The translations under genes and the position numbers were made by a program. A stretch of 64,000 bases of DNA from Marinobacter sediminicola. Lineage in GTDB: Bacteria; Pseudomonadota; Gammaproteobacteria; Pseudomonadales; Oleiphilaceae. Below the pieces are notes generated by a model. The model saw nothing but the letters and a program-made list of their open reading frames with translations, searched no databases and was not told the DNA's origin. Positions 18,395 through 28,988 of this stretch are shown piece after piece (position 1 is the stretch's first letter; the number at the start of each line of letters is the position of its first letter). The stretch spans positions 154,353 to 218,352 of the forward strand of contig NZ_JAVIXR010000006.1 of NCBI RefSeq assembly GCF_031157525.1, read 5' to 3'.

Positions 18395-19168
18395 ATGTGC
18401 CTGATCGCATTTTCCCTTGGCCAGAGCGCCCGATATCCTCTGGTGGTAGCCGCTAACCGGGATGAGTTTTTCCGAAGGCCCACCGCACCTCTGGACTGGT
18501 GGACTACTGAAAACGGCAACCGAGTGCTCTCCGGCAAGGACTTACAATCCGGCGGCACCTGGCTGGCCGTTTCCCCTGAAGGGCTTGTCACTGCGGTAAC
18601 CAATGTTCGCGAGGGGTCGCCGGAAGCCGGGCAAATCAGTCGCGGTGAGTTACCGTTGCGAGCACTTGAGGAATCGGAATTGCAAATGCAAAGGAGCCTT
18701 GAAGGCACATCTTCCCGCTACGCAGGGTTCAATCTGGTTCGTATCGGTGACACGTCTGGTTGGTACTACAGCAACAGAGATGCTCACCCGGGCCGCAGAA
18801 TTTTTCGTGGCACCTATGGCCTGAGCAATCACCTGCTCCAAACGCCCTGGCCCAAGCTTTTGCGCCTCAGGGAAGTGGTTGGCCACACAGTTAAATCTGC
18901 AGGGAAGAATACAGACACTCTGCACAAAGATCTTACCAGCCTGCTGCAAGACACCACACCCGCACCAGACCACCTGCTCCCGAACTCCGGCGTGCACCGT
19001 GATACCGAACGTTTTCTTTCATCTCCATTTATAACAGGAACAGAATACGGCACCCGCGCAACCACCGTAATCAGCGTCTCGATCACCGGCGACATCCACG
19101 TTAGTGAACAGAGTTGGGTACCCGACGGACGCCCTGCAGAATACCGGCAATTCCACTGGCAGCGATAG
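18395..19168 (+). CDS. NRDE (TANGO2-like) family protein
   Basis: A 257-residue protein beginning MCLIAF with the defining ANRDEFFRRPTAPL motif near residues 20-33, as in eukaryotic TANGO2. The N-terminal Cys-2 and the NRDE motif suggest an Ntn-hydrolase-like fold; haem handling has been proposed for eukaryotic homologues, but the bacterial function is not established. I choose ATG 18395 because GGAGAG lies upstream and family members begin MC; a frame open from 18341 adds 18 unsupported residues. Confidence 0.85.
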   Translation: MCLIAFSLGQSARYPLVVAANRDEFFRRPTAPLDWWTTENGNRVLSGKDLQSGGTWLAVSPEGLVTAVTNVREGSPEAGQISRGELPLRALEESELQMQRSLEGTSSRYAGFNLVRIGDTSGWYYSNRDAHPGRRIFRGTYGLSNHLLQTPWPKLLRLREVVGHTVKSAGKNTDTLHKDLTSLLQDTTPAPDHLLPNSGVHRDTERFLSSPFITGTEYGTRATTVISVSITGDIHVSEQSWVPDGRPAEYRQFHWQR

Positions 19169-19223
19169 CGCTCAGCCTCTGATATAATCGGCGAAATTCG
19201 TCCACCCGATCGGAGGGCCGCCA

Positions 19224-19478
19224 ATGGCCGGTCAACAAGGCGCAACATCCATTGCCGACTTTGAAAAGTCTCTTGATGAGCTGGAAACACTTGTTCGCAA
19301 CCTCGAACAAGGGGAATTGTCTCTCGAACAATCCCTGACAGCCTTCGAGCGCGGTGTAAAACTTACCCGCGCATGCCAACAGGCTCTTAAAGGCGCCGAG
19401 CAGCGGGTTGAACAGCTGGTGCAAAATGACGACGGAACCCTGGAAACCCGCCCATTTACTCCGGACGACGCCGACTGA
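19224..19478 (+). CDS. xseB: Exodeoxyribonuclease VII small subunit
   Basis: An 84-residue helical protein with [30 protein letters not shown], the XseB signature. It binds the large subunit XseA, which degrades single-stranded DNA; xseA is not in the window. GGAGGG precedes the ATG. A TATAAT at 19183 is a candidate -10 with no good -35. The stop overlaps the ispA start (TGATG), the common xseB-ispA-dxs arrangement. Confidence 0.95.
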   Translation: MAGQQGATSIADFEKSLDELETLVRNLEQGELSLEQSLTAFERGVKLTRACQQALKGAEQRVEQLVQNDDGTLETRPFTPDDAD

Positions 19479-20374
19479 TGCCTAACCGGACTCTGCCCAC
19501 CATGGATTATCTTGAAACCTGCCGCAGCCGCGTGGATGCAGAGCTGGATCGCCTCATTGCGTCCGGGTCGACCTCTGAGCGGCTTCAGGAGGCCATGCGC
19601 TACAGTGTTCTGGGCGGTGGCAAACGTATCCGGCCGGCATTAAGTCTGGCCGCTGCAAGTGCTCTGGGGCAGAACATGGAGATCGCGCTGGTACCTGCCT
19701 GTGCGATCGAGCTGATCCACGCTTATTCCCTTGTTCATGACGACCTGCCAGCCATGGACAACGACGAACTGCGTCGGGGCCGGCCAACCGCCCATATTGC
19801 CTTTGATGAGGCTACAGCCATTCTTGCCGGCGATGCCCTGCAGGCATTGGCATTTGAATGGCTGGCGGAGGCTCCCGGCATAGAAGCGCCAGCACGGCTT
19901 GCCATGATTCAGGAACTGGCCCACGCAAGTGGTCATAGCGGCATGGTAGGTGGTCAGGCTATTGATCTTGAATCTGTAGGCAAGAGCCTGACTCTGGCAC
20001 AGCTCGAAAACATGCACCGACATAAAACCGGAGCATTAATTGAAGCCAGCGTTCGTATTGGTGCACTGACCGCGCCCGGAGTATGTGATCGCTCACTGGA
20101 AGCGTTGACAGCCTACGCGAAAGCCCTCGGGCTCGCCTTTCAGGTTCAGGATGACCTCTTGGACATTGAAGGCGACACCGAAACTATCGGGAAGCCTCAA
20201 GGCTCGGATATCGCCCGTGCCAAGCCGACCTATCCGGCTCTGTTGGGGCTAACCGGAGCACGTGAGCACCTCTCCTCTTTGCTGGACAGCGCACTTGAGA
20301 GCCTGAAAGGCTTCGGGCCGGAAGCCGATCCTCTTCGAGCCATGGCGGATTACGTGGTGGCAAGAACTTACTGA
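19478..20374 (+). CDS. ispA: Farnesyl diphosphate synthase IspA
   Basis: Condenses isopentenyl diphosphate with dimethylallyl and geranyl diphosphate to give farnesyl diphosphate, the precursor of undecaprenyl phosphate and quinone tails. The 298-residue protein has the first Asp-rich motif in HDDLPAMDND, GGKRIRPALSLAAA upstream of it, and the second motif in QVQDDLLDIEGDTE. It is coupled to xseB by a one-base overlap and lies 84 bases upstream of dxs. Confidence 0.97.
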   Translation: MPNRTLPTMDYLETCRSRVDAELDRLIASGSTSERLQEAMRYSVLGGGKRIRPALSLAAASALGQNMEIALVPACAIELIHAYSLVHDDLPAMDNDELRRGRPTAHIAFDEATAILAGDALQALAFEWLAEAPGIEAPARLAMIQELAHASGHSGMVGGQAIDLESVGKSLTLAQLENMHRHKTGALIEASVRIGALTAPGVCDRSLEALTAYAKALGLAFQVQDDLLDIEGDTETIGKPQGSDIARAKPTYPALLGLTGAREHLSSLLDSALESLKGFGPEADPLRAMADYVVARTY

Positions 20375-20392
20375 ACTTGCTGACATGTGTGA

Positions 20393-20420
20393 AACAGGCC
20401 CCCCTGTTCCATTATAATGG
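20393..20420 (+). promoter_or_regulatory. Hairpin plus palindromic TATAAT upstream of dxs
   Basis: AACAGG-CCCC-CCTGTT (20393-20408) can form a six-pair hairpin. It is directly followed by CCATTATAATGG (20409-20420), a 12-bp palindrome containing a perfect -10 TATAAT. No good -35 lies at 16-18 bases. This may be a separate dxs promoter within the xseB-ispA-dxs unit; the hairpin lacks a T-run and is not a clear terminator. Confidence 0.35.
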
Positions 20421-20458
20421 CAGCCAGTTATCGAACATCCCGGAAAAGACCCGTATAG

Positions 20459-22390
20459 ATGCAGGACACTTATATTTTCAAGGAAATCCCCTCACAGCGG
20501 CCCAACACGCCGTTGCTGGACCGGGTTGACGTACCCGCCCAACTGCGTGAGCTAGCCTCTGATCAGCTTACTCAGTTTGCGAGAGAGCTAAGGGCATTTC
20601 TGCTGTGGTCGGTTGGGCAGACCGGGGGCCATTTTGGCGCCGGGCTTGGCGTGCTCGAACTCACCGTAGCATTGCACTATGTTTTCAACACGCCGGAAGA
20701 CCGACTGGTATGGGATGTTGGCCACCAGGCCTACCCACATAAGATTCTCACCGGCCGACGCGAACAGATGGGCAGCATTCGGCGCAAAGATGGCCTGGCC
20801 GGTTTCCCCAAACGCTCGGAAAGCGACTACGACACCTTTGGCGTAGGCCATTCCAGCACGTCCATCAGTGCCGCCCTAGGCATGGCGATCGCCGCCCGAC
20901 AGCAGGGTACTGGTCGCAAGAGCATTGCCGTTATTGGTGATGGCGCCATGACCGCAGGCATGGCCTTCGAGGCACTGAATCACGCCGGGCATCTGCGCGC
21001 TGATATGCTGGTAATTCTGAACGACAACGACATGTCGATTTCGCGCAATGTTGGTGGTCTGTCCAACTATTTTGCCAAGCTGCTATCGAGCCGCACCTAT
21101 AATCAGGTTCGCGATAGCAGCAAGAAGGTTCTCCAAGGTGCGCCACAGCTGATGGCGCTAGCCAAGAAAACCGAAGAGCACTTCAAGGGCATGATCGTGC
21201 CGGGCACCCTGTTTGAAGAGCTGGGCTTCAATTACATCGGGCCCATCGACGGCCATGACCTACCCTTGCTGGTCGAGACTCTGGAGAATATCCGCGAGCT
21301 TGAGGGGCCTCAATTTCTCCACGTGGTAACGACCAAGGGTAAGGGCTTTGCCCCTGCGGAAGCCGACCCCATTGGCTACCACGCAATCAACAAGATTGAA
21401 CCTGTGCCCACCAGCAAGCCGGAGCCGGTTAAACCTGTCGCCACTAAGCAGAAGTACGCGAACGTATTCGGCCAATGGCTGTGTGATGCAGCTGAGCTGG
21501 ATGAGCGCGTGAGCGGCATTACCCCCGCTATGTGCGAAGGCTCGGATTTGCTGGCATTCTCTGAACGCTTCCCGGATCGATATTTTGATGTGGCCATTGC
21601 GGAACAGCATGCTGTAACGCTTGCAGCGGGCATGGCCTGCGATGGTGCTAAACCAGTGGTTGCAATCTACTCGACTTTTTTACAGCGCGGGTACGATCAG
21701 CTGATTCACGATGTGGCCATCCAGAATCTGGATGTGTTGTTCGCGATCGACCGTGCGGGACTGGTTGGTGAGGACGGCCCTACCCACGCCGGTGCTTTCG
21801 ATATCAGCTATCTGCGCTGCATACCGAATATGGTACTGATGACGCCTTCGGACGAGAACGAAACCCGTCAACTGCTTCATACTGGTCTGATGTTCGATGG
21901 CCCAGCAGCTGTGCGGTATCCACGTGGAACCGGGCCAGGTGCAGATATCCAAAAAGAACTTACCCCTCTGACAATTGGCAAGGGACGCAAGGTTCGCGAA
22001 GGCAGCGGCATTGCTATTCTTAATTTTGGCACGCTGCTCACACCAGCTCTGGAAGCTGCAGAGCAGCTTGGGGCTACCGTAGCTGACATGCGCTTCGTCA
22101 AGCCTTTGGACGAGGCGCTGGTTCTGGAGCTCGCGGAGCAGCACCACCTGCTGGTCACCCTGGAAGAGAATGCCATTGCGGGTGGCGCAGGAAGCGCTGT
22201 TACGGAATTCCTGAACAGCCAAGAAGTTTTGATGCCCGTGCTTCAACTCGGATTACCGGATACTTTCATTGATCACGGTAAGCACGACGAGCTTCTGAAG
22301 GATTGTGGACTGGACGCCAATGGCCTATTCGCTGCCATAAGCACTCGCATGGAGCGTCTTCAGCACCAAAGGCTCAAAGCGGTCAAATAA
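20459..22390 (+). CDS. dxs: 1-deoxy-D-xylulose-5-phosphate synthase
   Basis: Thiamine-diphosphate enzyme joining pyruvate and glyceraldehyde 3-phosphate, the first step of the MEP isoprenoid pathway that feeds IspA. The 643-residue protein has the N-terminal [16 protein letters not shown] segment, the ThDP motif [18 protein letters not shown], the catalytic-site [12 protein letters not shown], and [15 protein letters not shown] of the transketolase pyrimidine domain. ATG start with GGAAAAGA upstream. It ends at a strong terminator. Confidence 0.98.
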   Translation: MQDTYIFKEIPSQRPNTPLLDRVDVPAQLRELASDQLTQFARELRAFLLWSVGQTGGHFGAGLGVLELTVALHYVFNTPEDRLVWDVGHQAYPHKILTGRREQMGSIRRKDGLAGFPKRSESDYDTFGVGHSSTSISAALGMAIAARQQGTGRKSIAVIGDGAMTAGMAFEALNHAGHLRADMLVILNDNDMSISRNVGGLSNYFAKLLSSRTYNQVRDSSKKVLQGAPQLMALAKKTEEHFKGMIVPGTLFEELGFNYIGPIDGHDLPLLVETLENIRELEGPQFLHVVTTKGKGFAPAEADPIGYHAINKIEPVPTSKPEPVKPVATKQKYANVFGQWLCDAAELDERVSGITPAMCEGSDLLAFSERFPDRYFDVAIAEQHAVTLAAGMACDGAKPVVAIYSTFLQRGYDQLIHDVAIQNLDVLFAIDRAGLVGEDGPTHAGAFDISYLRCIPNMVLMTPSDENETRQLLHTGLMFDGPAAVRYPRGTGPGADIQKELTPLTIGKGRKVREGSGIAILNFGTLLTPALEAAEQLGATVADMRFVKPLDEALVLELAEQHHLLVTLEENAIAGGAGSAVTEFLNSQEVLMPVLQLGLPDTFIDHGKHDELLKDCGLDANGLFAAISTRMERLQHQRLKAVK

Positions 22391-22406
22391 CACTGCCAGG
22401 CCAATA

Positions 22407-22446
22407 CGAAAAAAGCCCGCTCAGTTCATCAGGCGGGCTTTTTTCG
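22407..22446 (+). terminator. Bidirectional intrinsic terminator between dxs and ribA
   Basis: A perfect 14-pair inverted repeat (CGAAAAAAGCCCGC / GCGGGCTTTTTTCG) with a 12-base loop. A- and T-tracts on both sides make it suitable to end both dxs (plus) and ribA (minus). Confidence 0.93.
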
Positions 22447-22472
22447 TGTCTGCGTGTAGCTCAAGGCTGGCG

Positions 22473-23087
22473 TTATTGCTGGGGATCATCGTCCTGATGA
22501 GTTTCCAGCCAGTGCCCGAGTTTGCTTTGCTTGGTGTCGAGGTAATGCTCATTATGAGGATTGCGACCAACGTGCAAGGGAACGCGTTCGGTGACTGCGA
22601 TGCCATATGAGGTCAGTGCTTTGACCTTGCGAGGATTATTCGTCATCAGACGAAGGCTTTTGATACCCAGGTGCTCCAACATATCCTTGCACATGCTGTA
22701 ATCGCGCAAGTCTGCTGCAAAGCCAAGACGCTCATTCGCCTCCACAGTATCTGCGCCCTGATCTTGCAAATGGTAGGCGCGGATTTTGTTAAGCAAGCCA
22801 ATACCCCGACCTTCCTGACGCAGGTACATCAAAATACCGCGACCTTCGCGGGCGATACTGCGCAAAGCTTCTTCCAGCTGATAACCACAATCGCAACGCA
22901 TGCTGTACAACGCATCGCCCGTAAGGCATTCAGAGTGCGTGCGGGCCAGCATGGGCTCGTCGCCGTCCAGCGACCCCAGGGTCAGGGCAACATGCTCCTT
23001 TCCCGTGTCCGGTTCTTCAAAGCCATGCATATCGAATACCTCAAACGGGGTCGGCAACCGGCAGGTCTCGATGTAACGAACAGCCAC
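22473..23087 (-). CDS. ribA: GTP cyclohydrolase II RibA
   Basis: Opens GTP to the diaminopyrimidine precursor, the first step of riboflavin synthesis. The zinc cysteines are in [22 protein letters not shown], followed by [12 protein letters not shown] choose the GTG at 23087 (204 residues, start [16 protein letters not shown]) because GAGGAC lies just upstream and the length fits E. coli RibA (about 196). An in-frame ATG at 23144 would add 19 residues not typical of the family. Confidence 0.95.
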   Translation of the reverse strand: MAVRYIETCRLPTPFEVFDMHGFEEPDTGKEHVALTLGSLDGDEPMLARTHSECLTGDALYSMRCDCGYQLEEALRSIAREGRGILMYLRQEGRGIGLLNKIRAYHLQDQGADTVEANERLGFAADLRDYSMCKDMLEHLGIKSLRLMTNNPRKVKALTSYGIAVTERVPLHVGRNPHNEHYLDTKQSKLGHWLETHQDDDPQQ

Positions 23088-23150
23088 AGTACGTCCTCGT
23101 GGTTCAGTAAATCTGGGCGCGTATTCTATCATGGGCGCGCCCATCAGGCA

Positions 23151-23633
23151 TCAGTGGTCGTCAGCAATCCAATGCCCACTGCGCCCGCCTTTCTTCTCCA
23201 GCAAACGCACCTTGCCAATTTCCATGCCCTTATCGACGGCCTTGCACATGTCGTAAAGGGTCAGTGCTGCGATACTGGCGGCTGTCAGAGCCTCCATTTC
23301 GACGCCTGTCTGCCCGGAAAGTTTGCACCGGGTCAGTATGTGTACCGATGCGCCGTCTGCCCCTGCGGTTAGCTCCACCTTCACTGATGTGAGGTTCAGG
23401 GCGTGGCATAACGGAATCAGATCGTGGGTTCGTTTGGCGGCCATGATTCCGGCGATACGGGCGACGGCCAGCACATCACCTTTCGGGTGCTCCCCGTCGA
23501 TGATCATCCGGAGGGTTTCTGCCGCCATGTGAATGGTCGCTTCGGCGCGCGCTTCACGTTCCGTTACGGCTTTCTCCGTAACGTCCACCATGCGGGCTTC
23601 ACCCTTGTCGTCAAGATGGGTCAGTTTACTCAC
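23151..23633 (-). CDS. moaC: Cyclic pyranopterin monophosphate synthase MoaC
   Basis: Second step of molybdenum cofactor synthesis. The 160-residue protein has [29 protein letters not shown] and [24 protein letters not shown], the family core. The GTG start at 23633 is supported by GGGAG six bases upstream and by the family N-terminus [18 protein letters not shown]. No moaA, moaD or moaE is near. Confidence 0.97.
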   Translation of the reverse strand: MSKLTHLDDKGEARMVDVTEKAVTEREARAEATIHMAAETLRMIIDGEHPKGDVLAVARIAGIMAAKRTHDLIPLCHALNLTSVKVELTAGADGASVHILTRCKLSGQTGVEMEALTAASIAALTLYDMCKAVDKGMEIGKVRLLEKKGGRSGHWIADDH

Positions 23634-23753
23634 GGTGTCTCCCGGGGTTCAGTGTCAGTAAGTAATGAGTGCGTAGTACTAAAACGCAGTACCAAAATAA
23701 GTATCGAGCTGCAGGAGCATACCAGAGATGCAGGACAGCGCGGCGAATCCAGG

Positions 23754-24737
23754 TCAAGCCTGAGGCCACCAGTATCGGATCCCGGCGATACCTTGAGCGC
23801 CTGCCTGCTGAGCTTCATCAAGATCTTCTGGCTGCAGCCCTCCCAGCCCGAAAACTGGAATGGGTGCGCTTGCGACCAGATCACGGAATCCCGCCCAGCC
23901 CAGCACGGGAGCGCCCGGGTGCGTCTCTGTGGGCTTTACCGGGCCAAGCGTCACATAGTCTGCCCCAATCGCCACCGCATGATCTATCTCACGGGCGTTG
24001 TGGCAGGAAACCCCAAGCCATACCCCATCGGGCACAGGCCTTGCCTCAAGTTTTTGGGCCTCTCGCCATGGCAGATGCAGCCCGGCCGCATCGGGGGCAT
24101 CATCAAACGCAGCAGGCGAGCCATGCACCACAAGGCCGACACCGGCCCCCTCACACATGTCTAACGCAGCTTCGGCAAGAGAGGCATAGCTTTCTGTATC
24201 CAAAGCCGGTACCCGCAACACAATCAACGCTGAATGGTCTTGCTCTGACAAATTCACAAGTGCCCTGCTTAGGAGCTGGCCGGGGTTGTCATCAGAACTG
24301 AACCCGCCGGTTATCGCCAGCAAGCAAGGGAGCTGCAGGGCCCGGATAATTGGTCGGTTAGCTGCCGGAAAATCCTCATCCCGTAGGCTTTCAGGGCGAA
24401 CCCACTCTATGGGCTGCCCTTCGCGGCCATGAGCGTCACCCTCGGCCTGATCCGTTCGCCAAACATCCAGAAACACCCGCTTGTCGCCGTAGTCGTGGCG
24501 GATACCAATCACTGGTCGCAAGGAGCTCTCCGGTATGTTTAAACCGGTTTCTTCGGCAATCTCCCGAACCAAGGCAGCCTGTACCGTTTCATCCGGCTCA
24601 ACTTTTCCACCGGGAAATTCCAGCAAACCACCTTGATGGACATGGTCGGGGCGGCGGGCAATAAGCACACGCCCCTGGCGGACAATGACGCCCACCGCGA
24701 CATGAACTTCCCGAGTCTCACTTTCTGCCTGGGCCAT
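23754..24737 (-). CDS. Nudix hydrolase (MutT-like) fused to a ThiE-like domain
   Basis: A 327-residue fusion. Residues about 8-135 form a MutT-like Nudix domain with the box GGKVEPDETVQAALVREIAEETGL; such enzymes hydrolyse 8-oxo-dGTP. Residues about 140-325 resemble thiamine-phosphate synthase, with HGSPAAFDDAPDAAGLHLP, GVSCHNAREIDHA and GADYVTLGPVKPTETHPG. The fusion, beside argJ and secA, is a known gammaproteobacterial arrangement. Whether the ThiE half makes thiamine phosphate is uncertain. It starts two bases after the argJ stop, so the two are co-transcribed. Confidence 0.9.
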   Translation of the reverse strand: MAQAESETREVHVAVGVIVRQGRVLIARRPDHVHQGGLLEFPGGKVEPDETVQAALVREIAEETGLNIPESSLRPVIGIRHDYGDKRVFLDVWRTDQAEGDAHGREGQPIEWVRPESLRDEDFPAANRPIIRALQLPCLLAITGGFSSDDNPGQLLSRALVNLSEQDHSALIVLRVPALDTESYASLAEAALDMCEGAGVGLVVHGSPAAFDDAPDAAGLHLPWREAQKLEARPVPDGVWLGVSCHNAREIDHAVAIGADYVTLGPVKPTETHPGAPVLGWAGFRDLVASAPIPVFGLGGLQPEDLDEAQQAGAQGIAGIRYWWPQA

Positions 24738-24739
24738 AC

Positions 24740-25957
24740 TTAGCTGCGATAGTCTGCGTTGATGGTGACATAGTCATGGGAGAAATCGCAGGTCCAGACG
24801 GTTTCGCTGATATCGCCCCGCTTAAGATCGATAGCGATAGTTATCTCTTCCTGATCCATAACCGCCTGCCCTCGCTCCTCGGAATAATCCTCAGCGCGTC
24901 CACCGTCGCTCACAAGACATACGTCTCCGAGATGAATTTCCAGGGCGTTAACGTCCAGATCCACCACCCCAGCCCGGCCTACGGCGGCCAGAATGCGCCC
25001 CCAGTTGGGATCTGATGCAAACAACGCGGTCTTCACCAGAGGTGAGTGAGCGACGGTATAAGCCACATCCAGAGCCTCCTGCTGGGCCGCTGCACCATTA
25101 ACCTGAATGGTAATGAACTTGGTGGCACCTTCACCGTCACGCACGATGGCGTGGGCGAGATCCATATAGATATCTTTCAACGCCGCCTTAAGCGCCGGCA
25201 AGTGCGGGCTGTCGAGAGTAATTTCCGGACCGGCGTACTGACCGCTGGCGATGAGCGTACAGGCATCGTTGGTGGAGGTGTCACCATCAATGGTGATTCG
25301 GTTGAAGGATTGCTCCCCTAACTCTGATGCCAAAACCTGCAACGCATCTTGCGCAATACGCGCATCGGTGGCGATAAAGCCCAGCATGGTGGCCATATTG
25401 GGGCGAATCATACCTGCGCCCTTGCTGATGCCGGATATAGTCACTGTGTGGCCGTCCAGATCAACCTGAACCGATGCGCCCTTGGGCCGTGTGTCTGTGG
25501 TCATTATACCGCTCGCCGCTTCCGCCCAGCGATTGTCCGCCGTGCTGCCCAAGGCTTCTGGCAAAGCGCCCACAATCTTCTGAACCGGCAAAGGCTCACC
25601 AATCACCCCTGTTGAGTACGGCAGCACCTCTGCAGCAGTGACGCCGGCATGCTCTGCCAAGGCCTGACAACACGCAAGCGCATCATCCATGCCACGGGCA
25701 CCTGTACCCGCATTGGCATTACCTGTGTTGATCAAAAGGTAACGCGGGGCTTTTTCAGCCAGATGCTTGCGACTCAAGGTTACCGGGGCAGCGCAGAACT
25801 GGTTGCGGGTAAACAAGCCGGCAACACGGCTTCCCGGTGCCAGTTCAAACACCACTATGTCCTTGCGTCCAGGCTTCTTGATCCCTGCGCTGGCAATACC
25901 CACCTTGACACCTGCTACCGGGGAAAACTCGGGTAAGGTTCCTGGTCCAACCGCCAT
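24740..25957 (-). CDS. argJ: Bifunctional ornithine acetyltransferase / N-acetylglutamate synthase
   Basis: Recycles the acetyl group between acetylornithine and glutamate in arginine synthesis. The 405-residue precursor cleaves itself before the Thr of KGAGMIRPNMATML, releasing alpha and beta chains. NTGNANAGTG and FNRITIDGDTSTND are further family motifs. ATG start with AGGAG upstream. It lies between the Nudix-ThiE gene and the secA terminator. Confidence 0.97.
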   Translation of the reverse strand: MAVGPGTLPEFSPVAGVKVGIASAGIKKPGRKDIVVFELAPGSRVAGLFTRNQFCAAPVTLSRKHLAEKAPRYLLINTGNANAGTGARGMDDALACCQALAEHAGVTAAEVLPYSTGVIGEPLPVQKIVGALPEALGSTADNRWAEAASGIMTTDTRPKGASVQVDLDGHTVTISGISKGAGMIRPNMATMLGFIATDARIAQDALQVLASELGEQSFNRITIDGDTSTNDACTLIASGQYAGPEITLDSPHLPALKAALKDIYMDLAHAIVRDGEGATKFITIQVNGAAAQQEALDVAYTVAHSPLVKTALFASDPNWGRILAAVGRAGVVDLDVNALEIHLGDVCLVSDGGRAEDYSEERGQAVMDQEEITIAIDLKRGDISETVWTCDFSHDYVTINADYRS

Positions 25958-26008
25958 CCTGCCGCTCCTGTTGAGAATGCTACTTGTATGAATAGGTCTG
26001 AAAACGAA

Positions 26009-26058
26009 AAACCCGCAGTCTGCCAGTTAACTGGTCGATTGCGGGCTCCGTACTTTTT
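26009..26058 (-). terminator. Intrinsic terminator of secA
   Basis: Read on the minus strand, AGCCCGCA pairs with TGCGGGTT, enclosing an inner palindrome CCAGTTAACTGG, and is followed by a T-rich tract. It lies just after the secA stop (26077) and before the argJ start. Confidence 0.85.
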
Positions 26059-26076
26059 TGTGTCAGTGCAGGGTAG

Positions 26077-28809
26077 TCAGCTCACCTTGCCACAGCACTG
26101 TTTGAATTTTTTGCCGGATCCGCATGGGCAAGGTTCGTTACGACCCACTTTACGCTCCTGGCGCACAAAGGTTTCTGGCGCACCCTGCTCTTCATCCCTT
26201 CGTTCGCCTTCGCCTTGCGCTGTCGCACTGGTTTCATCGTGACGCAGGCGTGCCCGGGCAAGCTCTTGCTCGAGTTCTTCCTTGCGGCGACGCTCAACCT
26301 CTTCCATTTCTTCCCGGCTCTGAACCCGAACATGGCAAAGCACGCGGGTTACATCACGCTTCATGGTATCCAGCATGGTTTCAAACAGGTTAAACGCTTC
26401 GCGCTTGTATTCCTGCTTGGGGTTCTTTTGAGCGTAGCCACGCAAATGGATACCGCGACGCAGGTGATCCATGTTGGAAAGGTGTTCTTTCCACAAGGTA
26501 TCCAGAACCTGCAGGAACACCTGTTTTTCAAATCTGCGCATGGACTCAGCGCCGGCAATCTCTTCCTTCGCCCTGTATGCTGCAACGATTTCGTCCAGAA
26601 TTTTTTGACGAAGATTGTCTTCGTACAGCTTCTTATCCTCATCCAACCAGGACTGAACTGGCAGATCAACAGCCATTTCGGACTGCAACTGGGCTTCCAG
26701 ACCTGCTACATCCCACTGTTCAGGCATGCTCTGGGGTGGAATATGCTCGCTGACCAGCGTATCAACAACATCCTCACGGATGGTATCAACCATCTCGGAG
26801 ACATCCTCTGAAGACATCACTTCATTGCGCTGGTCGTATATAACCGTACGCTGATCGTTCGCTACGTCGTCGTACTCAAGCAGCGTTTTACGCATGTCGA
26901 AGTTACGGCCTTCAACCTTGCGTTGGGATTTCTCAATGGCGTTGGTAACCATCCGATGCTCAATGGCTTCGCCTTTCTTCATTCCCATAGCCTGCATCAG
27001 ACTCTTGACGCGATCCGGCGCAAAGATACGCATCAGATTATCTTCCAGAGACAGGAAGAAACGAGAAGAACCCGGGTCACCCTGACGCCCGGCACGGCCG
27101 CGTAACTGGTTGTCTATACGGCGGGATTCGTGGCGCTCGGTGCCCACAATGTGCAGGCCACCCGCTTCCAGAACCTGATTGTGGCGTTCTGTCCACTCAG
27201 CCTTGAGGCGAGCAACCTCTTCTTCGGTGGGATTATCCAGGGCAGCAACCTCGTGCTCCCAGTTACCACCCAGTACAATATCCGTACCACGACCCGCCAT
27301 GTTTGTGGCGATTGTCACAGCACCTGGCCGCCCCGCCTGAGCAATAATCTGTGCTTCCGATTCGTGCTGTTTGGCGTTAAGTATTTTGTGCTCAATACGC
27401 GCCTTTTTCAGCAGCATGGAGAGCAATTCAGAGGCTTCAATGGAAGCGGTACCCACCAGAATTGGCCGTCCCTCGGCTGTAACATCCTTGATTTCATCAA
27501 TGATGGCGTGGAACTTTTCATCCTGGGTAAGATAGACAAGGTCGTTGTAATCAATTCTCTGGATCGGCTTGTTGGGCGGTATAACCACCACGTCAAGGCC
27601 GTAAATCTGGCGAAATTCGAACGCTTCGGTATCCGCGGTACCCGTCATGCCGCCAAGCTTTTCATACAGCCGGAAATAGTTCTGGAATGTTGTTGAAGCC
27701 AGTGTCTGGCTCTCAGCCTGAATTTTGAGGCCTTCTTTGGCTTCTATCGCTTGATGCAGTCCTTCGCTCCAGCGACGGCCCGGCATTGTGCGCCCTGTAT
27801 GCTCGTCAACAATGACAACTTGGCCACCCTGAACAATATAATCCACATCTTTCTGGAACAGGTGATGAGCGCGAAGGGCTGAATGCACGTGGTGCAGCAA
27901 GCTCAGGTTGGCTGCAGAGTAGAGGCTCTCACCCTCTTCCAGTAGCTGACGACCCAGCAGAAGCTCTTCAACACGCTCATGCCCCACTTCAGTCAATTCA
28001 ACCTGACGGGATTTTTCGTCGATGGTGAAGTCGCCGGACGACTCGCCCTCCTCACTGACCTCTCCTTTCTCAAGGCTGGGGATCAGCTCGTTGATAGCCA
28101 AGTATGCTTTGGAGCTATCCTCCGCAGCGCCAGAGATGATCAGCGGCGTACGGGCTTCGTCGATAAGGATGGAGTCAACTTCGTCGACAATCGCGTAGTA
28201 GAGGCCACGTTGCACCTTATCGTCGGTGCTGAAGGCCATGTTGTCGCGGAGATAATCAAAACCGAATTCGTTGTTGGTACCGTAGGTAATATCGGCCTGA
28301 TAGGCGGCGCGCTTCTCTTCGGGAGGCTGGCCTGCAACAACCACACCCACCTGCAAACCAAGAAAGCGATAAAGCTTGCCCATCCATTCAGCATCACGGC
28401 TAGCCAGATAGTCGTTTACGGTTACTACGTGCACGCCTTTGCCAGGCAAAGCGTTCAGATAAACAGCAACAGTGGCGACCAGGGTTTTACCCTCGCCGGT
28501 CTTCATCTCGGCAATCCTACCCTCATGCAGGGTAATACCACCGATCAGCTGCACATCGTAGTGGCGCATGCCCATAACCCGGCGCCCGGCTTCGCGGACG
28601 GTGGCAAAAGCCTCAGGCAGCAATGCATCAAGGCTCTCTCCATCATCCAGCCGACGACGGAACTCGGCAGTCTTGCCCTGCAACTCGGAGTCCGTAAGAT
28701 TGCCAAACTGCTCTTCAAGCTCATTAACACCCAAGGCCAGCTTGCGCATTCTCTTGATTTCTCTGGCATTTTTACTGCCGAACATCTTGGTTGCAAACTT
28801 TGAGAACAT
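26077..28809 (-). CDS. secA: Protein translocase ATPase SecA
   Basis: Motor that drives preproteins through SecYEG. The 910-residue protein has [30 protein letters not shown] (Walker A), [16 protein letters not shown] (Walker B), [10 protein letters not shown] and the C-terminal zinc-binding SEC-C motif [13 protein letters not shown], which binds SecB and lipids. ATG start at 28809; the ribosome-binding site is weak. A promoter and a terminator bracket it. No SecM-like regulator precedes it; dciA and an M23 peptidase lie upstream instead. Confidence 0.99.
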   Translation of the reverse strand: MFSKFATKMFGSKNAREIKRMRKLALGVNELEEQFGNLTDSELQGKTAEFRRRLDDGESLDALLPEAFATVREAGRRVMGMRHYDVQLIGGITLHEGRIAEMKTGEGKTLVATVAVYLNALPGKGVHVVTVNDYLASRDAEWMGKLYRFLGLQVGVVVAGQPPEEKRAAYQADITYGTNNEFGFDYLRDNMAFSTDDKVQRGLYYAIVDEVDSILIDEARTPLIISGAAEDSSKAYLAINELIPSLEKGEVSEEGESSGDFTIDEKSRQVELTEVGHERVEELLLGRQLLEEGESLYSAANLSLLHHVHSALRAHHLFQKDVDYIVQGGQVVIVDEHTGRTMPGRRWSEGLHQAIEAKEGLKIQAESQTLASTTFQNYFRLYEKLGGMTGTADTEAFEFRQIYGLDVVVIPPNKPIQRIDYNDLVYLTQDEKFHAIIDEIKDVTAEGRPILVGTASIEASELLSMLLKKARIEHKILNAKQHESEAQIIAQAGRPGAVTIATNMAGRGTDIVLGGNWEHEVAALDNPTEEEVARLKAEWTERHNQVLEAGGLHIVGTERHESRRIDNQLRGRAGRQGDPGSSRFFLSLEDNLMRIFAPDRVKSLMQAMGMKKGEAIEHRMVTNAIEKSQRKVEGRNFDMRKTLLEYDDVANDQRTVIYDQRNEVMSSEDVSEMVDTIREDVVDTLVSEHIPPQSMPEQWDVAGLEAQLQSEMAVDLPVQSWLDEDKKLYEDNLRQKILDEIVAAYRAKEEIAGAESMRRFEKQVFLQVLDTLWKEHLSNMDHLRRGIHLRGYAQKNPKQEYKREAFNLFETMLDTMKRDVTRVLCHVRVQSREEMEEVERRRKEELEQELARARLRHDETSATAQGEGERRDEEQGAPETFVRQERKVGRNEPCPCGSGKKFKQCCGKVS

Positions 28810-28846
28810 AGACCACTGCTTCTTTGATTAAACGGAGGAAGCCGGC

Positions 28847-28874
28847 ATTCTAACCTTATTTTGCGGGAGTACAA
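28847..28874 (-). promoter_or_regulatory. Candidate sigma-70 promoter of secA
   Basis: On the minus strand TTGTAC (28874-28869) and TAGAAT (28852-28847) are separated by 16 bases, giving a start near 28840 and a leader of about 30 bases to the secA ATG. Confidence 0.6.
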
Positions 28875-28988
28875 AAGGCAGGGCTCACATAGCCGAAGTT
28901 ATGCGGCTATCCTGTGCCAAATACCGGGAGTTAAAGAACCTGATGAGGCTGGCGGGGGCTTAGCGAACGTCAGGCGATACCTGAGCTA

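Noticed and set aside
22671..23372. 233-residue open frame on the plus strand
   Set aside because: Antisense to ribA and moaC, both certain genes; composition is that of a shadow frame.
27979..28803. 274-residue open frame on the plus strand
   Set aside because: Antisense to secA; no domain or start signal.
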